From assembly GCF_004340525.1 (NCBI RefSeq), contig NZ_SLWX01000008.1, forward strand, positions 102,627-166,626: a DNA stretch of 64,000 nt. Reading direction: 5' to 3'. This document shows, in pieces, positions 1 to 8,283 of this stretch (positions within the stretch are counted from its first letter, which is position 1; each line of letters opens with the position of its first letter). The notes beneath the pieces are model-generated. The model was not told the origin of the DNA. It did not search any database and saw only the letters and a program-made list of their open reading frames with translations. Origin of the DNA: Chromatocurvus halotolerans. GTDB taxonomy: Bacteria; Pseudomonadota; Gammaproteobacteria; Pseudomonadales; Halieaceae. The position numbers were made by a program, and so were the translations under genes.

Positions 1-1235
1 TACTCCCGGTCGCTGAGCTCACCGCCGGCGTCCTCTTTCAGCATCAGCTGCCAGCGCGAGGGGTTCGGTATGTAGCCCTGCTCGCTGTCCGGCGAAGGCA
101 GTGTCATGGCGGTGTCAATCAGTGCTCGAAGCGTTTTGGGGTAGTCTGGCCCGGTCGTTTCGAGGTAGTCGGCGATCTGTGCACGGAACTCGCGGTAGCG
201 AATCGTGCGGTAAAAATCGCCGCGCGATGCCAGTAGCCAGGGGGGTAATTCGATATCGACCAGCTCGGCGCCCGCCTTACGCATGGTCTGAAAGGCGGAC
301 TCCATGATCCAGTCGACTTCGTTGTCAGCACCCATGAAATCGCGCGCAATACCCAGCTTCGCGCCCTGCAGGGCGTCGCGATCGAGAAAACGGGTGTAGT
401 CCTGATGCACCTGGCCTTCGCTGCGCGCGGTTGCCGGATCGGCAGGATCGACACCGGCGACTACGCCCAGCGTGGTGGCAACATCATGGACATGCCGCGC
501 CATGGGCCCTGCGGTGTCAAACGACAGCGCCAGCGGCACGATGCCATCGCGGCTGATCAGACCCAGGGTGGGTTTGAGGCCGACAATGCCATTGGCGGAG
601 GAGGGCATGCGCACCGAGCCGCCGGTATCCGTACCGAATCCCACCATGGCGTAGGCCGCCGCGATGGCCGCGCCGGTGCCACCGGATGAGCCGGCGGGTG
701 ACCGGCTGGTGTCGTGGGGGTTGTAGGTCAGGCCATCCAGCGAGTTCAGCGGCCCGCCGGAGGCGAACTCGCTCATGTTCAGCTTGGCAATGATCACCGC
801 GCCGGCATCCCGCAGGCGTTTTACCAGAAAGGCATCATCCAGCGGCACGGTACCCGCCAGCATGAAGGAGCCTGCCGTGGTCGGCAGGTCGTGGGTGTCG
901 ATATTGTCCTTCAACGCCACCGGGATGCCGTGCAGCGGCGAACGCGGGCCGCTGCTTTGGCGCTCCGCATCCAGCGCCCGGGCCTCGTCGAGCGCCGCCG
1001 GATTCAGCTGCAGCACCGCGTTGATGCCCGGACCCGCATCGTCGTAGGCCTCGATGCGGCGAAGAAACTGCCGTACCAGCGCTTCCGAGGTGATCTCTCC
1101 CCGCTCCATGGCGCGATGGATGTCGGCGATGCTGGCGCTGGATAGCGTGGTGACTTCCGCCCGCGCCGCCAGTGACAAGAGCAGGCAGAAAACCACCAGC
1201 GGGAGAGGGTTCAGGCAATGACGGGACTGCGGCAT
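1..1235 (-). CDS. Exported amidase (amidase-signature family), C-terminus cut by window edge
   Basis: An open frame runs from an ATG at 1235 to the window edge, giving about 411 residues without a stop. The protein starts with a Sec-type signal (charged MPQSRHC, then a hydrophobic stretch ending near SLAARA), so it should act in the periplasm. The amidase-signature Ser-cisSer-Lys triad is visible: Lys in ALKDNID, the first Ser in SPAGSSGGTG and the second in GTDTGGSVRMPS. Family members hydrolyse carboxamides to acid plus ammonia; the substrate cannot be read from sequence. Known members are about 450-550 residues, so roughly 50-150 residues are missing. It is divergent from the exosortase H module, and the shared 280-base region contains a CTTAAG-type box. 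Confidence 0.9.
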   Translation of the reverse strand, partial: MPQSRHCLNPLPLVVFCLLLSLAARAEVTTLSSASIADIHRAMERGEITSEALVRQFLRRIEAYDDAGPGINAVLQLNPAALDEARALDAERQSSGPRSPLHGIPVALKDNIDTHDLPTTAGSFMLAGTVPLDDAFLVKRLRDAGAVIIAKLNMSEFASGGPLNSLDGLTYNPHDTSRSPAGSSGGTGAAIAAAYAMVGFGTDTGGSVRMPSSANGIVGLKPTLGLISRDGIVPLALSFDTAGPMARHVHDVATTLGVVAGVDPADPATARSEGQVHQDYTRFLDRDALQGAKLGIARDFMGADNEVDWIMESAFQTMRKAGAELVDIELPPWLLASRGDFYRTIRYREFRAQIADYLETTGPDYPKTLRALIDTAMTLPSPDSEQGYIPNPSRWQLMLKEDAGGELSDRE

Positions 1236-1329
1236 GGCGCGTGGCTCCGATGGGGTGACAGCCGTGAGCGTAGCAGACCTCGGGCCGGGCAGATGCCCGA
1301 TCTTTTCCTCGATTCTTTCTGAACAAAGC

Positions 1330-1346
1330 CTAAAGCTTTTCTTAAG
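1330..1346 (+). promoter_or_regulatory. PmrA/QseB-like box (CTAAAG-N5-CTTAAG) in the divergent amidase/exosortase region
   Basis: CTAAAG at 1330-1335, five bases, then CTTAAG at 1341-1346. This is the direct-repeat architecture of PmrA/QseB-type sites with one mismatch in the first half. It is followed by A/T-rich sequence (about 1360-1385) that could hold a -10 for the gene at 1519, and it lies 95 bases from the amidase start on the other strand. The perfect version of the same motif occurs at 26061-26077 next to a regulator of the matching family. Assignment to that regulator is inference. Confidence 0.45.
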
Positions 1347-1518
1347 AATCATAACCCGTTGAAAATAAAGCATAAAAAATATCTTTTGAATTTTGGATCC
1401 GGTGCCGCCCCGGGTAACGTTATCGACGCCGTCTTTGCGGATGCCGACGCCTTCGGGCGCCGGGGCATGCGCAGGCAGGCCCGGACTCAATCACGCAACA
1501 CAAGAGGGAATACACGTC

Positions 1519-2238
1519 ATGACACAATTCAAACACGCGGCTGTCGCTATGCTGCTCACCGGCATGACACAACTGTCCTGGGGGCAGGGGCAGACAGTGA
1601 CCCATGATTTCAGTCAGACGGGCTTCTCGGGCGGCGGCAGTATTTCCGGCTTCTTCCGCGGCACGGATCTCGACGGCGATGGGCGCATTTATGCGGTCTC
1701 ACGAACGATCAGCAATTTATTCGATGTGCCCTATGGCAATGAGCTGGATTATGCCGAGGTCACCTTCACCGGGTTCGGCGACCTGCCAGGCGAGACAACC
1801 GTGGTCTACGACAAGTCCGTGGCGGACATGGAATCACCGCGCAATACCTTCATGGCGTTCGCCTACAACCTGGATGGCGGGCCCCTGGGCGATGACGCCG
1901 ACGAGGGCATCAGCCTGTCGGTATTCTCGCCCAGCACCAACTACAACGCCGGCAGCGCCTTCAGTTTCGTTTTCTCCTCCGAAACCGGCACCCCCCTCGG
2001 GACCTGCGGCGTCGCGGAGTTCTGTGGCCTGGTGATTTCCCTTGTACCGGACGAGGACTCACCAATCGGCGCATCTGTGACCTTCACTGATTTCAGCGGC
2101 AGCCCGGTCACGGGCAGCACCCGCAGCACCGAGGTGCGGCAGGTTCCTCTCTCACCTCAGTTGTCCCTGTTTATCGCTCTCGCGCTGGCGGCACTTGGCA
2201 TCCGGGTGCTGAAGCGACAGCGCGAGTTGCGGGCCTGA
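1519..2238 (+). CDS. Secreted protein with exosortase-type C-terminal sorting segment
   Basis: 239 residues, ATG at 1519 chosen because it gives a compact signal peptide (MTQFKHAAVAMLL, then SWGQ). The middle is acidic, Gly/Ser/Asp-rich and looks like an all-beta extracellular domain; two Cys (CGVAEFCG) could pair. The C-terminus has the tripartite exosortase signal layout: a short Pro motif (VPLSPQ), a hydrophobic helix of about 18 residues and an Arg/Lys-rich tail (RVLKRQRELRA). The exosortase H gene follows 91 bases downstream, so this is very likely its substrate, cleaved and anchored at the cell surface. The motif differs from the usual IPTLSxWG-type signal of XrtH substrates. Function of the mature domain is unknown. 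Confidence 0.75.
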   Translation: MTQFKHAAVAMLLTGMTQLSWGQGQTVTHDFSQTGFSGGGSISGFFRGTDLDGDGRIYAVSRTISNLFDVPYGNELDYAEVTFTGFGDLPGETTVVYDKSVADMESPRNTFMAFAYNLDGGPLGDDADEGISLSVFSPSTNYNAGSAFSFVFSSETGTPLGTCGVAEFCGLVISLVPDEDSPIGASVTFTDFSGSPVTGSTRSTEVRQVPLSPQLSLFIALALAALGIRVLKRQRELRA

Positions 2239-2329
2239 TCCCGCAGACGACGTGGATATCCCGGCGGGCAGGGACGCCTGCCGGGTCATCAGGTAACTCC
2301 ACGACAGTCCAACAGGGAGTGCAAGCGGC

Positions 2330-2836
2330 GTGCTACGTTTCTTTCTGCTGTTTCTGATAATCCAGGCGGTGCTGTTCACTGCCGAGCTCACCCCGCCGGG
2401 CCAGCAGTATGTGGTGCAGCCCTTTACTGGTGGTCTGGCGAGTGTGTCAGCGCTGCTGATCGGCCTCACCGGTCGTGATATCAGCAGTAGTGGCGTGCTG
2501 ATCCACGACCTGCAGACGGGCTTCGGCGTGGAAATCGCCGCCGGCTGCAACGGCGTGGAGGCCATGATACTCCTGCTGGCGGTGATGCTGGCCTTCCCCG
2601 CCCCCTGGCGCTATCGGGTAGCGGGCATTACCGCGGGCATGCTGGCTATTCAGGGTCTGAACCTGCTGCGTATCATCTCCCTGTTCTACCTGGGCATGCG
2701 GTATCCGCGCGCCTTCGACTGGGCCCACCTGTATCTATGGCAGGCACTGATCATGCTGGATGTCGTGGTCGTTTTCCTGCTCTGGATCCGCGCGCTACCG
2801 CGGTCTGGCGGCGAGCATGCGCTGGCTGCCATCTGA
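2330..2836 (+). CDS. xrtH: Exosortase H (XrtH-type transpeptidase)
   Basis: 168 residues with multiple membrane helices. The exosortase catalytic residues are in place: Cys73 in AAGCNGVEAM, Arg114 in NLLRIISLFY and His133 in DWAHLYLW. Exosortases cut proteins carrying a PEP-CTERM-like tail in the inner membrane and are thought to pass them to a surface anchor. The short length and the following associated membrane gene point to the H subtype. The start is a GTG at 2330, with AGGGAG about 11 bases upstream. The last 20 bases overlap the next gene, which indicates coupled translation. Assignment to subtype H rests on gene order and size as well as motif. Confidence 0.85.
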   Translation: MLRFFLLFLIIQAVLFTAELTPPGQQYVVQPFTGGLASVSALLIGLTGRDISSSGVLIHDLQTGFGVEIAAGCNGVEAMILLLAVMLAFPAPWRYRVAGITAGMLAIQGLNLLRIISLFYLGMRYPRAFDWAHLYLWQALIMLDVVVVFLLWIRALPRSGGEHALAAI

Positions 2837-3419
2837 CCCACTGGGGCGTTTCATCGCCCTGAGCCTGATGCTGCTACCGCTGTGGTTTGTGGCCTGGTTC
2901 AATCTGGCTGACCTGCTGCTGTGGCCGGCGATCACGGCCAGCGGCGCGCTGCTCAACCTGCTGCACCCGGGCCTGGTGGAGGGCTTTGAGGGCCGTAGCG
3001 GAGCACTGGACGTGCTGACCGGCATCAATGTGGCGCATCCCCGGGGCCTGGCGCAGCTCATTATCGAGGTCAATGTGCTGAGTTACGCGTGGAATCTGCC
3101 GGTGCTGTTCGCGCTGCTATTCGCAACCGATCCACGCTTCTTCTCTTACCGGCATCTCGCGCTGGCCTACCTCGGCCTGCTGCCCTGCTATGTCTGGGGG
3201 CTGTGTTTCGATGTCCTGAAAACGCTCGCGCTGCAGTCGGGCGCTGAGGCCAATGCCTTTCTGGGCTACAGCGACTTCCAGCTCGAGCTGATCGGGCTGG
3301 GTTACCAGTTCGGCTATCTCATGCTGCCCGTGATCGGTGCCGTGGCACTGTGGGTGAGCATGAACCGCGAGATGCTGCTGCTACTTCTGGACCAGATCCA
3401 GCCGGCGCCGGAGTCCTAG
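2817..3419 (+). CDS. Exosortase H-associated membrane protein
   Basis: 200 residues starting at the ATG at 2817 (MRWLPSDPLG), inside the end of the exosortase gene. It is mostly hydrophobic, with about four predicted membrane helices (near residues 10-40, 90-110, 115-140 and 170-190) and a polar section around residues 55-80. It matches the small membrane protein that in known genomes sits directly behind exosortase H; no catalytic motif is seen. A role as a partner of the transpeptidase in the inner membrane is inferred from this conserved pairing. An earlier in-frame start at 2760 would add residues that lie wholly inside xrtH and is less likely. Confidence 0.75.
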   Translation: MRWLPSDPLGRFIALSLMLLPLWFVAWFNLADLLLWPAITASGALLNLLHPGLVEGFEGRSGALDVLTGINVAHPRGLAQLIIEVNVLSYAWNLPVLFALLFATDPRFFSYRHLALAYLGLLPCYVWGLCFDVLKTLALQSGAEANAFLGYSDFQLELIGLGYQFGYLMLPVIGAVALWVSMNREMLLLLLDQIQPAPES

Positions 3420-3444
3420 CGGCCCATTAGTTGTGGCCCATTGC

Positions 3445-4107
3445 CTACCAGGGCAGAACCTCGCCATTGCTGTGCCAGAAGGTCCCCGAGGTCTCCAGAG
3501 ACAGCGCGTCAATGCGGGCCAGCAGCCCGGATGCCGCCTCATCGACGTCGATCAGACCGCGATTGCCGGTCATGTCGGTACGGACATAGCCTGGATGCAG
3601 CAACGCGACGCTGATGCCGCGCTCTGCCAGATCATGCGCCAGGGACTTTCCCGCGGCATTGAGTGCGGCCTTGGACATGCGGTAGCCGTAGCTGCCACCG
3701 CTGTCATTGTCGGCAATGGAACCCATTCGGCTGCTGATCAGGGCGAGCTTTGCCGGGTTACGCAGGGCTGGCAGCAGGGCGTGGACCACGAGCAGCGGTC
3801 CCAGCGCATTCACCTCGAATTGCCGGCGAATGGCCTGCGAGTCCAGCGTATCGATAGACACCGGGTGCATCACGCCGGCGTTGTTGATCAGGAGGTCGGT
3901 GGAGTCCGGACCCAGGGCTGATGCCAGTCTTTCCAGCGAGGCCGCGTCCGTGACGTCGACACCGTCGACCACCTCTACGTCGAGCGCCTGCAGTTTGGTG
4001 GATGACTGGCGGCAGACGGCCCTTGCGCGCCACCCGTTATCCGCAAGTTGACGAGTCAGTTCCAGTCCGATGCCGCGATTGGCACCAATAATGACAGCGT
4101 TTTTCAT
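3445..4107 (-). CDS. Short-chain dehydrogenase/reductase (SDR)
   Basis: 220 residues, classical SDR length. The N-terminus has the nucleotide-binding GANRGIG motif, followed by NNAGV near residue 75, and the active-site Ser (LISSR), then YGYRMSKAA containing the YxxxK pair, and a PGYVRTDMT segment after the catalytic site. It should be a cytoplasmic NAD(P)H-dependent oxidoreductase resembling the C-factor/sniffer-like carbonyl reductases; the substrate is unknown. It converges on the exosortase H operon with only about 25 bases between stops and is transcribed alone. Confidence 0.88.
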   Translation of the reverse strand: MKNAVIIGANRGIGLELTRQLADNGWRARAVCRQSSTKLQALDVEVVDGVDVTDAASLERLASALGPDSTDLLINNAGVMHPVSIDTLDSQAIRRQFEVNALGPLLVVHALLPALRNPAKLALISSRMGSIADNDSGGSYGYRMSKAALNAAGKSLAHDLAERGISVALLHPGYVRTDMTGNRGLIDVDEAASGLLARIDALSLETSGTFWHSNGEVLPW

Positions 4108-4236
4108 GCGCCAAGTCTAACGCAAACGGTGGGCTGATCTCAAAAGGTAATGCCCCCTGCGCCTCGCGCCGGGGCCGCGTTTCAATAGTGCACTTTATTC
4201 CGGTTTTCCAAGCAGTTCTGTCAGTGATACTGAAAG

Positions 4237-4407
4237 CTATATTTCGAAGTCACCCCTCTCTCGCTGCCCTTATAACCGAAAAACGTCTCCGCGGAGATGT
4301 TGGCGCTTTTTGATGGATCGGAACGGGTTGATGGGGTGAGGGCGTTAACAAGAAGCGCTCTGTCTCGTATGACACCGAGACGCACATCGTTGTTGCTAGC
4401 TCGTTGG
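4237..4407. repeat. Dispersed repeat, copy A (downstream of the intact dipeptidase gene)
   Basis: This 171-base stretch recurs at 58997-59168 and 63241-63415. Shared landmarks in order are CTATAT, CTTATAACCGAAAA, the perfect palindrome TCTCCGCGGAGA, GGCGCTTTTTGATGG, GAGGGCGTTAAC and TGTCTCGT/CGTCTCGT. The palindrome lies between A-rich and T-rich runs and so resembles a transcription terminator. On the minus strand it follows the dipeptidase stop at 4436, so it may end that transcript. Apart from this repeat I see nothing coding in 4108-4435. Confidence 0.85.
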
Positions 4408-4435
4408 CTTTATGCAGGGTTAGCCTATGTGGGCC

Positions 4436-5608
4436 TCATTCCTTCCACACCTCGCCGCACAGCCGCACCCAGTTGCCGCCGATCACCTTCTCGATGATCC
4501 GGTCGTTGTGACCCCGGGCCACAAGAGCGTCGGCAATAAGATCCATGCGCCGGTGGGAATTCAGCTCCGGTACCGTGAAGAGTACCTCCGGGTCCTCTGC
4601 GGGCGCGGCGATGCCGGCCTCGATCCGTCCCGAGACAAACTCCCGGTGCGCGGCCCAGTATTCATCGGATCCATCAATGGGGGTGATGGAGAGATCGCTG
4701 CCGATCCCCACGTGATCCTCTCCGCAAACGTCAAGCGCGTGTTCAATATGGGCAACCACGTCGTCGGTGGTGGGGATGCGACCAGGCGTGAGAAAGGGCA
4801 TCAGATAGATGCCCACCACGCCACCGCCATCTGCGGCGGCGCGCAGCTCTTCATCATCCTTGGAGCGCGGATGGCGCATGACGGCATTGCACCCGGTGTG
4901 TGTGATGCCCACGGGAGCCGCGGACGCCCGTATGCCTTCGGCGGTGGTCCGCTTGCCGCAGTGGGAGAGATCGACAAGGCTCCCGAGCGCGTTCAGGCGC
5001 TCCACCACCTCATGCCCATAGGTACTGAGGCCGGCGTTCCCCGGCTCCAGGCAGCCGTCCCCCACAAGATTGCGCACGTTGTAGGTGAGCTGGACAACCC
5101 GCACTCCGAGGTCGTGGAACATATCGATGCGAGAGAGGTCGCCCTCGTAGGGTGTCGTATCCTGGAAGCCCAGGATGATTCCCACGCGCCCTGAAGCCCT
5201 CGCGTCCTGAAGCTGGTCCATGGATCGTACCAGGCGAAACACGTCGGGCCAGCGCTCGACGTTGGCAAACCAGGGTGCCATGCGGCGCAGGGATGCCAGG
5301 GTATCGCCCCCGCTCACGGTCACGTTCATGGCGGTGATGCCCGAGTTGCGGGCGTTATCGATCATTTTGCGGTCTAGGGGTGGGTTCTGCGGATAATTGA
5401 AGTATCCCGGGCTTCCCAGAAAGTCGACCACCATGGCCTGGTTGTAGCCTGGCCAGCGCGGGGATTGATGGCCGGCGTCTGCATCGGGCATCGTCGCTGT
5501 GGCAGGCGTCGCGGCGGTGGACGTTACCGGCCAGCTGCCCGCGATGGCAGCCGGGGCAATTCCGGCTACGGAGGCGAAGCGGAGGAAGTCTCGGCGCGGG
5601 ATGCTCAT
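4436..5608 (-). CDS. Tat-exported membrane dipeptidase-like protein (M19 family)
   Basis: 390 residues from the ATG at 5608, which has AGGA eight bases upstream and opens with a Tat signal (SIPRRDFLRFAS). The M19 metallopeptidase fold is recognisable from VDLSHCGKRT, ITHTGCNAV and VGIGSDLS, matching the second His/His/Asp part of the renal-dipeptidase metal centre. The usual first-site residues are not seen: the N-terminal HxD is replaced by DFLGSP and the bridging Glu position reads GFQDT. A bacterial subgroup with GFQN/GFQD in this place is known, so the enzyme may use one metal or a different reaction. It is divergent from the metallohydrolase at 5758. An earlier in-frame start would destroy the Tat leader. 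Confidence 0.85.
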   Translation of the reverse strand: MSIPRRDFLRFASVAGIAPAAIAGSWPVTSTAATPATATMPDADAGHQSPRWPGYNQAMVVDFLGSPGYFNYPQNPPLDRKMIDNARNSGITAMNVTVSGGDTLASLRRMAPWFANVERWPDVFRLVRSMDQLQDARASGRVGIILGFQDTTPYEGDLSRIDMFHDLGVRVVQLTYNVRNLVGDGCLEPGNAGLSTYGHEVVERLNALGSLVDLSHCGKRTTAEGIRASAAPVGITHTGCNAVMRHPRSKDDEELRAAADGGGVVGIYLMPFLTPGRIPTTDDVVAHIEHALDVCGEDHVGIGSDLSITPIDGSDEYWAAHREFVSGRIEAGIAAPAEDPEVLFTVPELNSHRRMDLIADALVARGHNDRIIEKVIGGNWVRLCGEVWKE

Positions 5609-5757
5609 GGCGGTTTCCTGTAAGTTGAAGGTTGCCCGGCTATAGAGTGTGCCATGCGCCGGAGAAAGATGCGTGTCGCCGGCGATCTGATAAGCCTCGT
5701 AAAAATGCGCGGCAATGCATAACATGCAAGGCAAACAGGCCTGGGAAGAGACAGTCG

Positions 5758-8283
5758 ATGAAGAAATCACTATCGGCGATTCTGGCACTTTCGCTCGCGA
5801 TGCTTTCACAGTCCCTGTTGGGCCAGTGGACCCATCAGTACCCCAGGGTGGAAGGCTATTCCCATCAGCTCTACCTTGAACAGGAAAATCTGCCGATTCT
5901 CTCTTCCGGACCGATCAATCCGGCGCCGTCACCAGACGGCGAGCAGATCGCCTTCTCGCATCAAGGCTGGATCTGGTTGCTGGACCTCGAAAGCGGTGTT
6001 GCCCGCCAGTTGACCGACGGCGCCGGCATTGACGGCCGGCCACGCTGGTCACCGGATGGCGAATCACTCGCTTTCGTGCGAGACGGCGGTGCGGATACCG
6101 CGGTTGTCGTGAAGCGACTGAGCGATGGCGCAGAAACGGTCGTCGACACGCCGGCCATCGAGCTTGATCCCGAGTTCACTCGCGATGGAAATAGCCTGCT
6201 CTACACTTCTGCGCGCACCGGCCGTCTCGCGATATGGCAACGCGATCTCGCAACCGGTGATGATGAAAAATTGATAGAGCCTGGGGGCCTTGGTCGTGGG
6301 GCAAGGTCGCTGGCGGACGGTGGAATCGTCTATCACGCGAAGGACTATCCCTCTTTCGGACTGCGGGTGCGTGAGGCGGATGGGCAGACAGACCGCTTGC
6401 TGTTCGAGCAGGGCTGGATGGCCCATTTCGATCCTGACGTGCACCCGTCGGGACGCTCCATGGTCTATAGCGTCGGCAACGGCAATGACCAGCGTCTTGC
6501 CGTGATGGACATTGATCAACCGGGTTTCCCGCGCTGGCTGACAGCCGTCGGCGGCAAGGCATTGCATCCGGCCTTCTCGGCAGACGGCACCACGATCTAT
6601 TTCGTGGAGGCAAACACGAATCAGCAGTTTGAACTCAGGCAGATCGATGTGGCCGGTGGCCCGGCATCAGCGGTGGAGATTGCCCGCTGGGATTACACCA
6701 GCCCGGTTGGCAAGGCCACGATCATCACGACGAGGGATAACGGAGAGCCTGCTCCCGCAAGAGTGTCAGTGACCCGCATGGATGGCCACCCCGTGGCCAA
6801 CCCCGGCGGCCCCACCTTTGTCGATAACAATAATGGCGACACCTACTTCTACTCGCCCGGCAGTCTCGAACTCGATCTCCCGCAAGGGCAGTACCGCATT
6901 GTCGCGACACGCGGGCCCTTCTCGATGCCGGTTGAGCGCAGCGTTGACGTGTCCCGGGACGCGTCATTGGAGCTGGTTGCGGCTATCCCGGAAATATGGA
7001 ACCCGGGAAACGCAGGCTATGCCTCCGCGGATCACCACATCCATCTGAACGCGAGCGGAGTGACCGAACTCGACCTTGCCGACCTCCTGCTTTTCATGCG
7101 GGGAGAAGCCCTCGACTCCGCTGCTCCCATGGCATGGAACCAGTACAACCGCTTCATTGATGCACATCGCGTCGGCCAGACCGAGACAACGGCTGATGGC
7201 ACGTCGGCCCTACTGTCGCAGGAGGTCCGCTCGGACTTTCACGGTCACCTGGGAATGATCGGCCTGAAAGACGCCTTCCACCCGTGGTTTTTCGGCCCGA
7301 TCGAGCCTGTCTATTCGAACCGGGACTTCAATAACGGGCAGGCCATTGCCCACGCCAGGACGAAGGGTGCGCTGGCGACCTACGTGCACCCTGTCGACGG
7401 CCATGCCGATCCCTTCGCTGACCTGGCTGCCAACTCGCCACCCCATGAGCTCGTTATCGACGGCGTGCTGACAGATGGCGTGGGGCTGGAGCTTGTCTGC
7501 CAGTGGACGAGTTCGCTCGGCACTGCAGAACTCTGGTACCGGTTTCTCAATATCGGCAGGGCCATGCCGGCCACCGCGGGCACCGATATGATGGCAAATT
7601 TCTACCGTATTCCGGCCATCGGAACCGCGCGTGCCTACGTGCCCGTGGCAGCCAATGCCACCGGGTTTGATGCGGTGGTTGAGCAAGTGCGCAGGGGCAC
7701 GGGTTTTGTCACCACGGGACCAGGGCTGTTGTTCGAGGTGAACGGAAGCACGCCGGGCGAGACGGTGGAATCGGGAACGCGGAGCTGGGACATCGAACTT
7801 GTCAGTGTGCGCCCGGTGGAGAGGCTGGAAATCATCGTCAATGGAGAGATTGTGCGAGCACTCGACGGCTTCGACGGCAAGGGTTCGAAGCGCTACTCAG
7901 GTGCCATCGATCTGCCGAAGGGAGGCTGGGTTGCGGCGCGGGCTGTCGGTGGCGAAACAGGCTGGCCGAGCATGGGCGTGTTCCCGTTTGCGCACTCGTC
8001 ACCGATCTGGATCGGCCACATCGGGAGCACTGACCCCATGGCCGCACAGGCGGCCGCCAATGACCTGTTGCGGGCACTCGACTACTCGGAAGCGCAGTTT
8101 ATTGAGGGCTATTCTGGCGCTGTCCCTGCCGGCTTGCAGGTGCGGATAGATCAGGCAAGGCGCGAACTGGAGGCGCTGGAGGACCGAGTGGGGGGGCACT
8201 CTGGGGTCAGGTCCGAACGGGACCTGACCCCTCAAGGTGAATCGGCTCCAGCGCCTCACCCTGGGGCAATACCCGCCCGATAA
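5758..8283 (+). CDS. Exported TolB-like beta-propeller plus CehA/McbA-type PHP metallohydrolase
   Basis: 841 residues from the ATG at 5758 (MKKSLSAILALSLAMLSQ, a clear Sec signal; GGAAGAG upstream). Residues about 35-330 carry repeated PD40/TolB-type motifs (PSPDGEQIAF, WSPDGESLAF, HPSGRSMVY, FSADGTTIYF), predicting a beta-propeller. A short beta domain follows, then a PHP-type hydrolase beginning at DHHIHLN, with further metal ligands in YVHPVDGH and AGTDMM. CehA/McbA proteins are metal-dependent amide or carbamate hydrolases; a periplasmic amide substrate is plausible but not shown. Its final 26 codons run into the end of the convergent selD gene and include a perfect inverted repeat, so the last residues look like a late extension. 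Confidence 0.85.
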   Translation: MKKSLSAILALSLAMLSQSLLGQWTHQYPRVEGYSHQLYLEQENLPILSSGPINPAPSPDGEQIAFSHQGWIWLLDLESGVARQLTDGAGIDGRPRWSPDGESLAFVRDGGADTAVVVKRLSDGAETVVDTPAIELDPEFTRDGNSLLYTSARTGRLAIWQRDLATGDDEKLIEPGGLGRGARSLADGGIVYHAKDYPSFGLRVREADGQTDRLLFEQGWMAHFDPDVHPSGRSMVYSVGNGNDQRLAVMDIDQPGFPRWLTAVGGKALHPAFSADGTTIYFVEANTNQQFELRQIDVAGGPASAVEIARWDYTSPVGKATIITTRDNGEPAPARVSVTRMDGHPVANPGGPTFVDNNNGDTYFYSPGSLELDLPQGQYRIVATRGPFSMPVERSVDVSRDASLELVAAIPEIWNPGNAGYASADHHIHLNASGVTELDLADLLLFMRGEALDSAAPMAWNQYNRFIDAHRVGQTETTADGTSALLSQEVRSDFHGHLGMIGLKDAFHPWFFGPIEPVYSNRDFNNGQAIAHARTKGALATYVHPVDGHADPFADLAANSPPHELVIDGVLTDGVGLELVCQWTSSLGTAELWYRFLNIGRAMPATAGTDMMANFYRIPAIGTARAYVPVAANATGFDAVVEQVRRGTGFVTTGPGLLFEVNGSTPGETVESGTRSWDIELVSVRPVERLEIIVNGEIVRALDGFDGKGSKRYSGAIDLPKGGWVAARAVGGETGWPSMGVFPFAHSSPIWIGHIGSTDPMAAQAAANDLLRALDYSEAQFIEGYSGAVPAGLQVRIDQARRELEALEDRVGGHSGVRSERDLTPQGESAPAPHPGAIPAR
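8203..8231. repeat. Perfect 12-base inverted repeat inside overlapping 3' ends
   Basis: GGGGTCAGGTCC at 8203-8214, a five-base loop and GGACCTGACCCC at 8220-8231. It lies in the 77-base overlap between the convergent metallohydrolase and selD coding ends and supplies the last codons of both proteins. It could be a two-way terminator or a REP-like palindrome; there is no T-run, so intrinsic termination is not certain. Confidence 0.8.

Noticed and set aside
8203..8231. Classical rho-independent terminator
   Set aside because: The stem is perfect but neither strand has a T-run after it, so it is listed as a repeat only.
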